Source of the DNA: Pseudomonas putida
GTDB taxonomy: Bacteria; Pseudomonadota; Gammaproteobacteria; Pseudomonadales; Pseudomonadaceae
Assembly: GCF_028682635.1 (NCBI RefSeq)
Contig: NZ_JANHLK010000020.1
Span: 48,198 to 112,197, forward strand
DNA length: 64,000 bases
Reading direction: 5' to 3'
Part shown: piece by piece, positions 34,963 to 42,035 of the stretch
Layout of the letters: each line of letters starts with the position of its first letter
How positions within the stretch are numbered: the first letter of the stretch is position 1
The notes under the pieces: generated by a model
What the model saw: the letters and a program-made list of their open reading frames with translations, nothing else
Told to the model about the DNA's origin: nothing
The model's database searches: none
Made by a program: the position numbers and the translations under genes

Positions 34963-36797
34963 ACGCCGATCTGATTCTGTTCAATGGCCAATTTCATACC
35001 GTCGACCGTGAAAACCCACGCGCCACTGCGGTCGCCATCAGCGAGGGCCGCTTCGTCGCGGTCGGCAGCGATGCCGAGGCCATGGCCTTGCGCGGTTCTG
35101 GCACGCAGGTGATCGACCTCAAGGGCCGTTGCGTGATCCCCGGCCTCAACGACTCGCACTTGCACCTGATCCGTGGCGGTCTGAACTACAACCTCGAACT
35201 GCGCTGGGAAGGCGTGCCGTCACTGGCCGATGCGCTGCGCATGCTCAAGGATCAGGCCGACCGCACACCCACGCCGCAATGGGTGCGGGTGGTCGGTGGC
35301 TGGAACGAATTCCAGTTCGCCGAAAAGCGCATGCCGACCCTCGAAGAGTTGAACCAGGCCGCGCCCGATACCCCGGTGTTCGTCCTGCATCTGTATGACC
35401 GCGCCTTGCTCAACCGCGCCGCGTTGCGGGTCGCCGGTTACACCCGCAATACGCCGAACCCGCCGGGTGGCGAGATCGTGCGGGACTCGAACGGTGAACC
35501 CACCGGCATGCTGGTGGCGCGGCCCAACGCGATGATTCTGTACTCGACGCTGGCCAAGGGGCCGAAGTTGCCGCTGGAGTACCAGGTCAACTCGACGCGC
35601 CAGTTCATGCGCGAACTCAATCGCCTCGGCCTGACCAGTGCCATCGACGCTGGCGGCGGTTTCCAGAATTACCCGGACGACTATCAGGTGATCGAGCAGT
35701 TGGCCAGGGACCAGCAACTGACCGTGCGCATCGCCTACAACCTGTTCACCCAGAAACCCAAGGAAGAACTGACCGATTTCAAGAACTGGACCAGCAGCGT
35801 GACCCTGCACCAGGGCGACGACTACCTGCGGCACAACGGCGCCGGGGAGATGCTGGTGTTCTCCGCGGCGGATTTCGAGGACTTCCTCGAACCGCGCCCG
35901 GACCTGCCGCAAACCATGGAAGACGAACTGGAACCGGTGGTGCGCCATCTGGTCGAGCAGCGCTGGCCGTTCCGTTTGCACGCCACCTACGACGAATCCA
36001 TCAGCCGCATGCTCGACGTGTTCGAGAAGGTCAATCGCGACATCCCGTTCAACGGCTTGCCGTGGTTTTTCGACCACGCCGAAACCATCACCCCCCGCAA
36101 CATCGAGCGGGTGAGGGCGCTGGGTGGCGGCATCGCCATCCAGGATCGCATGGCGTTCCAGGGCGAATACTTCGTCGAGCGCTACGGCGCCAAGGCAGCG
36201 GAGGCGACGCCACCGATCAAGCGCATGCTGGCCGAAGGTGTACCGGTCGGCGCCGGCACCGATGCCACGCGGGTGTCCAGCTACAACCCATGGACCTCGT
36301 TGTACTGGATGGTCAGCGGCCGCACCGTCGGTGGCCTGGCATTGCACGCCGAGGGCCTGTCGCGCCAGACCGCCCTGGAACTGTTCACCCACGGCAGCGC
36401 CTGGTTCTCCTCCGAGCAGGGCAAGAAAGGCCAGATCAAGGTCGGGCAACTGGCGGACGTGGCAGCCTTGAGCGCGGACTATTTCAGCGTCGAGGACGAA
36501 GCGATCAAATGGATCGAGTCGGTGCTGACCGTGGTCGGCGGCAAGGTGGTGTATGCCGCCGATGATTTCGAAAAACTTGGGCCCGCCAGCGTGCCGGTGC
36601 TGCCGGACTGGTCGCCGGTGGTGAAGGTACCGGGCCACTGGCGGCCGAATTCGCCGTTGCAGGCGCAGGTTCACCAGTGCAGCGGACCCTGCGCGGTGCA
36701 CTCCCACAGCCATGAGCGGGCGCGTCTGTCGAATGCGCCGGTGAGTGATTTCGCCGGGTTCTGGGGTGCCTTCGGCTGCTCGTGTTTTGCTTTCTAA
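34959..36797 (+). CDS. Amidohydrolase family protein (YtcJ-like)
   Basis: 612 residues from the ATG at 34959. The N-terminal composite domain (MNADLILFNGQFHTVDRENP) is followed by the TIM-barrel metal motif PGLNDSHLHLIRGG, a later FDHAETI histidine and GAGTDATRVSSYNPW with the catalytic Asp. YtcJ-type enzymes hydrolyse N-substituted formamides or similar amides. Residues beyond about 580 contain a Cys/His-rich tail (CSGPCAVHSHSHERA) that is unusual for the family. It is translationally coupled to the ABM protein. Confidence 0.87.
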   Translation: MNADLILFNGQFHTVDRENPRATAVAISEGRFVAVGSDAEAMALRGSGTQVIDLKGRCVIPGLNDSHLHLIRGGLNYNLELRWEGVPSLADALRMLKDQADRTPTPQWVRVVGGWNEFQFAEKRMPTLEELNQAAPDTPVFVLHLYDRALLNRAALRVAGYTRNTPNPPGGEIVRDSNGEPTGMLVARPNAMILYSTLAKGPKLPLEYQVNSTRQFMRELNRLGLTSAIDAGGGFQNYPDDYQVIEQLARDQQLTVRIAYNLFTQKPKEELTDFKNWTSSVTLHQGDDYLRHNGAGEMLVFSAADFEDFLEPRPDLPQTMEDELEPVVRHLVEQRWPFRLHATYDESISRMLDVFEKVNRDIPFNGLPWFFDHAETITPRNIERVRALGGGIAIQDRMAFQGEYFVERYGAKAAEATPPIKRMLAEGVPVGAGTDATRVSSYNPWTSLYWMVSGRTVGGLALHAEGLSRQTALELFTHGSAWFSSEQGKKGQIKVGQLADVAALSADYFSVEDEAIKWIESVLTVVGGKVVYAADDFEKLGPASVPVLPDWSPVVKVPGHWRPNSPLQAQVHQCSGPCAVHSHSHERARLSNAPVSDFAGFWGAFGCSCFAF

Positions 36798-36834
36798 TCA
36801 ACTTAAGCGACAACCATCCACCAAGGAGTTTTTC

Positions 36835-37461
36835 ATGAGCAACGTTCCGTACAAACGCCTGAACAAAGACGATGCAGTGGTGCTGCTGGTCGATCACCAG
36901 ACTGGCCTGATCTCGCTGGTCCAGGACTTCTCGCCCAACGAGTTCAAGAACAACGTGCTGGCCCTGGGCGACATCGCCAAGTTCTTCGAACTGCCGACCA
37001 TCCTCACCACCAGTTTCGACAGCGGCCCCAACGGTCCGATCGTGCCGGAGCTCAAGGCGCAGTTCCCGGATGCGCCGTTCATTGCGCGCCCTGGCCAGAT
37101 CAACGCCTGGGACAACGAAGACTTCGTCAGGGCGGTGAAGGCCACCGGTCGCAAGCAACTGATCATCGCCGGCGTGGTCACCGACGTCTGCGTGGCGTTC
37201 CCGACCCTGTCGGCCCTGGCCGAAGGTTTTGAAGTGTTCGTGGTGACGGACGCTTCCGGCACCTTCAACACCACCGTCCAACAAGCAGCCTGGGCCCGCA
37301 TGTCGGCCGCCGGTGCACAGCTGTTGAACTGGTTCTCCGTGGCGTGCGAGCTGCAAGGCGACTGGCGCAACGACATGGAAGGCCTGGCCAACCTGCTGTC
37401 GGAACGCATTCCGAACTACCGTAACCTGATCAACAGCTACACGACCTTTACTTCGAAGTAA
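36835..37461 (+). CDS. YcaC-like isochorismatase-family hydrolase
   Basis: 208 residues from the ATG at 36835, with AAGGAG 7 bp upstream. The cysteine-hydrolase triad is visible: Asp in VVLLVDHQTG (about residue 20), a lysine, and Cys in IAGVVTDVCVAFPT (about 121). It resembles E. coli YcaC, an octameric hydrolase of unknown substrate. It closes the three-gene operon with the amidohydrolase, and a strong bidirectional palindrome follows. Confidence 0.9.
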   Translation: MSNVPYKRLNKDDAVVLLVDHQTGLISLVQDFSPNEFKNNVLALGDIAKFFELPTILTTSFDSGPNGPIVPELKAQFPDAPFIARPGQINAWDNEDFVRAVKATGRKQLIIAGVVTDVCVAFPTLSALAEGFEVFVVTDASGTFNTTVQQAAWARMSAAGAQLLNWFSVACELQGDWRNDMEGLANLLSERIPNYRNLINSYTTFTSK

Positions 37462-37473
37462 GTCGACAGGCTG

Positions 37474-37549
37474 AAAAGATCGCAGCCTTCGGCAGCTCCT
37501 ACAGGGGAACGCGTACAACTGTAGGAGCTGCCGGAGGCTGCGATCTTTT
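37474..37549. terminator. Long palindrome, likely bidirectional terminator (GATCGCAGCC-type REP)
   Basis: AAAAGATCGCAGCC at the left pairs with GGCTGCGATCTTTT at the right, with an inner GGCAGCTCCTACAG / CTGTAGGAGCTGCC pair. It is the same family as 21714-21794. It follows the YcaC-like gene by 13 bp. Confidence 0.75.
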
Positions 37550-37596
37550 GCTTTGTAAACGTTGTAAAGTGTCGGACTGTCAATCAAGGCGCGACA

Positions 37597-38493
37597 ATGA
37601 ACCCGTTCGAAGATATGCGTATTTTTTGCCAGGTGATGGATTCCGGCAGCTTTACGGCCGCCGCCGATCAGTTGGGATTGTCCAAGCAGTTTGTCAGCCG
37701 GCGCCTGATGCAGCTCGAAGCGCGTCTGGGTGTGCGGCTGCTCAATCGCTCGACAAGGCGGCTGGATGTCACGCCCCTGGGGCAAAGTTACTACGAATCG
37801 GCCTTGCGCCTGCTGGGCGAAGTCGAGCAGGTGGAGCAGGGCATCGCCGGGCAGACCACCGAGCCGCGCGGCACCATTCGCGTGAGTGCCCCGCTGTCGT
37901 TTGCGCTGGCGCATCTGGGGTGCCTGCTGCCGCAGTTTCTGCAGCGTTATCGTGACGTCACGGTGGAGGTGGACCTGAGCGATCGCCCGGTGGATTTGCT
38001 CGGCGAGGGCTACGACCTGGCACTGCGCATCGGCACGCTGGAAGACTCGACGTTGATCGCGCGGCGCATCGCTTCCATCCAGCGCGTCTACTGCGCGAGC
38101 CCGGCTTACCTGGCTGAGCGCGGTACGCCGGTCAAACCCGAAGACCTGCACCAGCATGACTGCCTGCCTTACGGTCATGGGCGTCAGGTGCAATGGCGCT
38201 TCGAAGGGCAGGGCAAGCCGCTGATGGTCAACGTCACCGGGCGGATGCGGGTCAACAATGGCGAGCTGCTCAAGGACGCGGCGATTGCCGGGATGGGGAT
38301 TACCTACCTGCCGACGTTTATCGTCGGGGCGGCGTTGAAGGATGGGCGATTGGTGGCGGTGCTGGATGAATTTTGTCCCGAGCCGCTGACGCTGTCGGCG
38401 GTGTATCCGCAGCATCGCCAGGCGTCGCGACCGGTGCAGGTGCTGATCGAGTTTTTACGCGAGCGCCTGGATCAGACGCAGGGTGTATTGTAG
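37597..38493 (+). CDS. LysR-family transcriptional regulator
   Basis: 298 residues beginning MNPFEDMRIFCQVMDSGSFT. The helix-turn-helix TAAADQLGLSKQFVSRRLMQ is at about residues 20-39. The effector domain has the QVEQGIAG-type linker seen in the DmlR/YafC group. There is no obvious divergent target; it stands between two palindromic elements. Confidence 0.88.
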   Translation: MNPFEDMRIFCQVMDSGSFTAAADQLGLSKQFVSRRLMQLEARLGVRLLNRSTRRLDVTPLGQSYYESALRLLGEVEQVEQGIAGQTTEPRGTIRVSAPLSFALAHLGCLLPQFLQRYRDVTVEVDLSDRPVDLLGEGYDLALRIGTLEDSTLIARRIASIQRVYCASPAYLAERGTPVKPEDLHQHDCLPYGHGRQVQWRFEGQGKPLMVNVTGRMRVNNGELLKDAAIAGMGITYLPTFIVGAALKDGRLVAVLDEFCPEPLTLSAVYPQHRQASRPVQVLIEFLRERLDQTQGVL

Positions 38494-38513
38494 ATCTACG
38501 GTTCACACAATCC

Positions 38514-38607
38514 ACTGTGGGAGCCAGCCTGCTGGCGATGGCGTCAGGACATTCGACATTGATGTCGTCTGACCCACCGCCATCGCCAGCAGGCTGGCTC
38601 CCACAGG
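38514..38607. repeat. REP pair
   Basis: CTGTGGGAGCCAGCCTGCTGGCGATGG and its inverted copy CGCCAGCAGGCTGGCTCCCACAG. It is the CCTGCTGG variant of the REP family. Confidence 0.85.
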
Positions 38608-38619
38608 GTTTAGACCAGG

Positions 38620-39213
38620 TCAGTTGACGCGTTTGTCGTCGCCGGGTTCGCCAGCAGCATGCAGGCCGCGATCGTCACCGACTTCGCCAGCACGGTGAAC
38701 GCCGTGGTCGTCGCCGACCTCGCCGGAGCGGTGAACACCATTGTCGTCATGCCCGGCCTGATGTACGCCATGATCGTCGCCCGGTTCAGAGTGGGTGCTG
38801 CTACGTCCGGAGTTAGAGGCGGTATTGCCGGCGTGTCCCGAAGCATGGTCGCTGCCGCCATGACCGCTGCCGGCGCTATTGCCGCCGTGACCTCCGCCAT
38901 TGCCACCGCCGCTGCCACCACTGCCTCCGCCGTGGCCACCACCATTACCGCCGCCACCGCCACCGCCACCGCCACCGCCACCGCTGCCACCACCGTGACC
39001 GCCGCCACCACTGCCGCCGCCACCACCGTGACCGCCGCCACCGCCACCACTGCCGCCACCACCACCGTGGCCACCGCCACCACCACCCCCACCACTTCCG
39101 CCTTCTTTCGCCTGGGCACTCGATACCCCGGACAGGCTGTCCGGAATCAGGACGGTAGACGCCGATAAGACCGCGCCAATCGCTACCGCCAGTAATAGCT
39201 TGTTGATGTGCAT
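38620..39213 (-). CDS. Secreted Gly/Ser/His-rich low-complexity protein
   Basis: 197 residues. A signal peptide (MHINKLLLAVAIGAVLSAST...SSAQA) is followed by about 90 residues made almost only of Gly, Ser and His, then a C-terminal tail with about five copies of a motif like GDDHGVHRAGEV. The tail alternates acidic residues and histidines and could bind metal ions. The gene lies next to the gspF-gspG genes and near the csgEFG and oxidase genes. It is a candidate secreted or matrix substrate, by inference only. A near-consensus sigma-54 box one base short in spacing lies upstream. Confidence 0.8.
   Translation of the reverse strand: MHINKLLLAVAIGAVLSASTVLIPDSLSGVSSAQAKEGGSGGGGGGGGHGGGGGSGGGGGGHGGGGGSGGGGHGGGSGGGGGGGGGGGGNGGGHGGGSGGSGGGNGGGHGGNSAGSGHGGSDHASGHAGNTASNSGRSSTHSEPGDDHGVHQAGHDDNGVHRSGEVGDDHGVHRAGEVGDDRGLHAAGEPGDDKRVN
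38860..39110. repeat. Low-complexity trinucleotide-like repeat (Gly-rich coding)
   Basis: On the plus strand this reads as long runs of CCACCG, CCGCCA and CCACCACCG units coding for Gly and Ser/His on the other strand. Such tracts are prone to length change by slippage and may vary between strains. Confidence 0.8.
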
Positions 39214-39257
39214 GTCGTTCTCCGTCTTTTAATTCAAGTTAGAACGTTGATGAACAT

Positions 39258-39272
39258 TGCAACGTGCTGCCA
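39258..39272 (-). promoter_or_regulatory. Imperfect sigma-54-like promoter for the Gly-rich protein
   Basis: On the minus strand TGGCAGCACGTTGCA matches both sigma-54 boxes (TGGCA and TTGCA), but the spacing between GG and GC is 9 rather than 10 bases. It lies 45 bp before the start codon. It could be a weak or non-functional site. Confidence 0.3.
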
Positions 39273-39363
39273 TATTCAGTGGGTAAACACGCCTGGGTCC
39301 GGCTTTATTCGTTGTCACGGGGAAAAAGACTGAGATTTCCCGGGCAGGCCCGTCCCAGAGGCG

Positions 39364-40551
39364 TCAGTGAATGCTTGAGGCCAGCTCGAAAATCGGGATG
39401 TACATCAAAATCACGATCACCCCGATCAGCAGGCCGATGAAAGTCATGAGCAAGGGTTCGAACAAACGCACGAACCATTCGATCCAGCGGCTGATTTCTT
39501 CGTCGTAGAAGTCCGCACTACGCTCCATCATCTGCCCGAGGTTGCCGGACTGTTCGCCAGCGCGCAGCAGGCGCAGGGACACCGGGGTCACCAGGTGATT
39601 GAGTTCCAGCGCCGTCGACAGCGATTGCCCCTCGCGCACCCTTTCGCAGGCCTGGTCCAGGCGCAGGCGGGAGGCCGGGGTGAGCAGGTTGCGGACCATG
39701 CCCATGGCGGTGACGAGGGGGATGCCGCCTTGCAGCAGGATGCCCAGCGAACGGTAGAACCGCGCCAGTTCGTACATGAAGATGCGTTGATGCACCGCCG
39801 GCAGTTTCTCGATCAAGCGGTCCAGGCCCCGACGAAAGGCCGGCTGGCGCTGGAGGAAGGCGAGGGCGATGACGATCGTCGCCAGTGCGCCAAAGAATTC
39901 GCCCTGGTGAGCGTGCAGGAACATGCCGCTGCTCATGAGGATCTGCGACAGCCACGGCAGGTTCGAGCCCAGCCCTTCGAACACCAGGCTGAAGCGCGGC
40001 ACCACATACCCCATCAGGAACAACACCACGCCACCGCCCACCACCAGCAACAGCATGGGGTAGATCGAGGCGCTGACGATCTTCTGGCGAACCTCGTCCA
40101 TGCGCTGGCGATAGCTGACGTAGCGGCCCAAGGCTTCGCCCACGGCGCCGGTCTTCTCGCTGGACTGGACCAATGCGACGTAGAGCGGCGGGAACACCGC
40201 CGACAGTTGGCCCAACGCCTGGGAAAACGATTTGCCTTCGTAAAGCAGGCGCACCAGTTCGCTCAAGGTCTTGCGGGCCTGTGGCGCGTTCTCTTTTTCC
40301 GCCAGGCTTTCCAGCGCATCGATCAACGGCAGGCCGGCATTGAGCAGGGTGGTCAGTTCCTGGCTGAACAACACCAGGTTGAAGGTCTCACGCTGCCTGG
40401 GGCGCAGCGCCCGCCAGTGACGTTCGGCGTGCAGGCTGACCACCCGCAGGCCCTGGTCCTCGGCGATGCGCCGGGCTTCGCTGTCACCTGGCGCCTCGAC
40501 AGTCATTGAAACCACACCGGCCTTGCCGACCGCTTTGAGGTGAAAACGCAT
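39364..40551 (-). CDS. gspF: Type II secretion/pilus inner-membrane platform protein GspF-like
   Basis: 395 residues from the ATG at 40551 (MRFHLKAVGKAGVVSMTVEA); the ATG at 40560, which is close behind GAGGGGA, is equally possible. It has two T2SSF domains, each ending in membrane helices (LLLVVGGGVVLFLMGYVVPR in the first; FIGLLIGVIVILMYIPIFEL near the end). GspF/PilC proteins form the inner-membrane platform that engages the GspE ATPase. The gene follows gspG in the same direction, 14 bp apart, and lies 14 kb from the main operon with gspE and gspD. Confidence 0.93.
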   Translation of the reverse strand: MRFHLKAVGKAGVVSMTVEAPGDSEARRIAEDQGLRVVSLHAERHWRALRPRQRETFNLVLFSQELTTLLNAGLPLIDALESLAEKENAPQARKTLSELVRLLYEGKSFSQALGQLSAVFPPLYVALVQSSEKTGAVGEALGRYVSYRQRMDEVRQKIVSASIYPMLLLVVGGGVVLFLMGYVVPRFSLVFEGLGSNLPWLSQILMSSGMFLHAHQGEFFGALATIVIALAFLQRQPAFRRGLDRLIEKLPAVHQRIFMYELARFYRSLGILLQGGIPLVTAMGMVRNLLTPASRLRLDQACERVREGQSLSTALELNHLVTPVSLRLLRAGEQSGNLGQMMERSADFYDEEISRWIEWFVRLFEPLLMTFIGLLIGVIVILMYIPIFELASSIH

Positions 40552-40565
40552 GGTCGCCATTCCCC

Positions 40566-41015
40566 TCATTGCCAACTGGTGACTTCGGCGTTTTCGCCTT
40601 CGCCGCCGGGTTGGCCGTCCTTGCCCATGGACAGCAGGTCGTACTCGCCGTTTTCGCCAGGGTAGCGGTAGTTGTAGTTACGGCCCCACGGATCCTGCGG
40701 CAGTTTTTTCTGCAGGTACGGACCGGTCCAATGAGTTTCGTCACTGGGGGCGGTGACCAGTGCCTGCAGCCCCTGTTCGGTCGACGGGTAATGGCCGACC
40801 TCCAGGCGGTACAGGTCCAGGGCCTTGCCCAGGCCTTCTATTTGCGCCTTGGCCACCTTCACTTCGGAACGGCCCAGTTGCGCGAAATATTTCGGCGCGA
40901 CGATGCCGGCCAACAGCCCCAGCACCACCAGCACCACCAACAGTTCAAGCAATGTGAACCCGCGCTCGGCTCGAGGGGGAAAAGCACGCGGGGCGAAACG
41001 CAGACGCTGTTTCAT
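40566..41015 (-). CDS. gspG: Major pseudopilin GspG-like
   Basis: 149 residues from the ATG at 41015 (MKQRLRFAPRAFPPRAERGF). The prepilin peptidase site RG-FTLLELLVVLVVLGLLAG has the conserved Glu at position +5 of the mature protein. The C-terminal part DPWGRNYNYRYPGENGEYDL is the GspG calcium-site region. It would form the body of the pseudopilus. It is paired with gspF and divergent from the lytic transglycosylase. Confidence 0.94.
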   Translation of the reverse strand: MKQRLRFAPRAFPPRAERGFTLLELLVVLVVLGLLAGIVAPKYFAQLGRSEVKVAKAQIEGLGKALDLYRLEVGHYPSTEQGLQALVTAPSDETHWTGPYLQKKLPQDPWGRNYNYRYPGENGEYDLLSMGKDGQPGGEGENAEVTSWQ

Positions 41016-41058
41016 GTTGACCTCACACAGTCGGCAGAAGGGTCGCGTCAACGGCTTA

Positions 41059-41074
41059 TGCAATTGCCATGCAA
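41059..41074 (-). promoter_or_regulatory. Possible sigma-54 promoter for gspG-gspF
   Basis: The minus-strand sequence TTGCATGGCAATTGCA fits the consensus TGGCACGNNNNTTGCW at 12 of the 14 defined-plus-W positions except for a T in place of the first G of the critical GG. It is 44 bp from the gspG start. It is a weak candidate, supported mainly by the stronger sites nearby. Confidence 0.35.
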
Positions 41075-41134
41075 AGCCCCGCTCAAGCTTCGGACATCCT
41101 CGTGCAGCCCCCGTATTCCGGCCACTCGCGCTTT

Positions 41135-41150
41135 CGGCACAGTGCTTGCG
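41135..41150 (+). promoter_or_regulatory. Candidate sigma-54 promoter for the lytic transglycosylase
   Basis: CGGCACAGTGCTTGCG keeps the invariant GG-N10-GC spacing and the TTGC box. The predicted start of transcription is about 12 bp downstream, near 41162, leaving a 60-base leader before the ATG at 41222. Confidence 0.5.
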
Positions 41151-41221
41151 TATGGCTGATACGCGACTGGCCATTGGGGCATTACCCCCATTTTTCGGGG
41201 CCGGTCAGGGGAGGTAGAACC

Positions 41222-41830
41222 ATGAAAACTCTCACCACAGGATTGCTTGGCATGATGCTGCTGGCCGGTGCTGTCCAGGCCGATGTGTTTGTTTCCAGAG
41301 ACGCCAAGGGCGACTTCGTTTTGTCCAACGTCCATCGCCCCGGCCGCCACTACGAACGGGTGGTGCAAGAGGTCGAAGTGGCGGCGGTCAGCCTCGATCA
41401 GCAGCCGCAAATGATCGCTTCGCGCCCCTATGCCGAGCTGGTCTCCAAGGCCGCCACGGACAACGAGTTGCCGGCCGCGCTGCTGCACGCGGTGATCCAG
41501 ACCGAATCGAGCTACAACGCCCGCGCCGTATCGCCCAGGGGCGCGGGCGGGTTGATGCAGTTGATGCCCGACACCGCCCGCGAGCTGGGGGTGAAAAACG
41601 TCTACGACCCCAAGGCCAACATCCAGGGCGGAGCCCGATATCTCAAGCGCCTGATGACGATGTTCGACAACGACATCGCCCTCGCCGTGGCCGCCTACAA
41701 CGCCGGGCCGCAAGCGGTGCTCAGCCGTGGCGGGGTGATCCCGCCGTTCGCCGAAACCCAGCGTTATGTGCCCAGTGTGCTGCGCCAATACCGGCGCCTG
41801 CAGGGGCTGGCGGCGGATGCCCCGCTATGA
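41222..41830 (+). CDS. Periplasmic lytic transglycosylase (SLT domain)
   Basis: 202 residues from the ATG at 41222, with GGGGAGG upstream. A signal peptide (MKTLTTGLLGMMLLAGAVQA) is followed by a short DUF4124-like segment, then an SLT domain with the catalytic Glu in VIQTESSYNARAVS (about residue 95), GLMQLMPDTARELG and AAYNAGPQAV. It cuts peptidoglycan glycan strands. Next to gspF, gspG and the oxidase operon, it probably makes room in the wall for the secretion apparatus. Confidence 0.92.
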   Translation: MKTLTTGLLGMMLLAGAVQADVFVSRDAKGDFVLSNVHRPGRHYERVVQEVEVAAVSLDQQPQMIASRPYAELVSKAATDNELPAALLHAVIQTESSYNARAVSPRGAGGLMQLMPDTARELGVKNVYDPKANIQGGARYLKRLMTMFDNDIALAVAAYNAGPQAVLSRGGVIPPFAETQRYVPSVLRQYRRLQGLAADAPL

Positions 41831-41848
41831 CGAACAGCTTGGGGCGAG

Positions 41849-41865
41849 TTTCCCCAACATTGGGG
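41849..41865. promoter_or_regulatory. Candidate activator (enhancer) site upstream of the multicopper oxidase
   Basis: TTTCCCCAACATTGGGG is identical at 16 of 17 bases to 53820-53836 upstream of the receiver/gspE operon. It is a CCCC-N6-GGGG dyad about 100 bp before the sigma-54 box, the usual distance for an NtrC-family activator. Further G-rich elements (GTGGGGAA and GGGG-N5-CCCC) follow at 41888-41913. Confidence 0.55.
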
Positions 41866-41963
41866 CATGGTGGCCCCGACGCAAAAGTGGGGAATGGGTG
41901 GGGAATATCCCCCGATGAATTAAATGGGGACTGTAACTGTTTGAAATAACGATAAATTTTTTA

Positions 41964-41979
41964 TGGCATGCAGATTGCT
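41964..41979 (+). promoter_or_regulatory. Sigma-54 promoter of the multicopper oxidase operon
   Basis: TGGCATGCAGATTGCT matches the consensus TGGCACGNNNNTTGCW at every defined position but one, with correct GG-N10-GC spacing. The predicted transcription start is near 41991, 45 bp before the oxidase ATG. This fits the known need for a sigma-54-type regulator (MnxR) for manganese oxidation in P. putida GB-1. Confidence 0.7.
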
Positions 41980-42035
41980 CAAAGGGTTTTGTCGAGAATT
42001 ATTCCCTGTGAGCACCCACAGCGAGGCCCGTGATC

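Noticed and set aside
36505..38415. 636-residue minus-strand open frame across the YcaC-like and LysR genes
   Set aside because: It spans two well-supported genes, a palindromic terminator and an intergenic gap, so it cannot be a single real gene.
39318..39344. GGGGAAA / TTTCCC dyad between gspF and the Gly-rich gene as another activator site
   Set aside because: The half-sites face the other way from the CCCC-N6-GGGG motif and the spacing differs; it may simply be a weak terminator of gspF.
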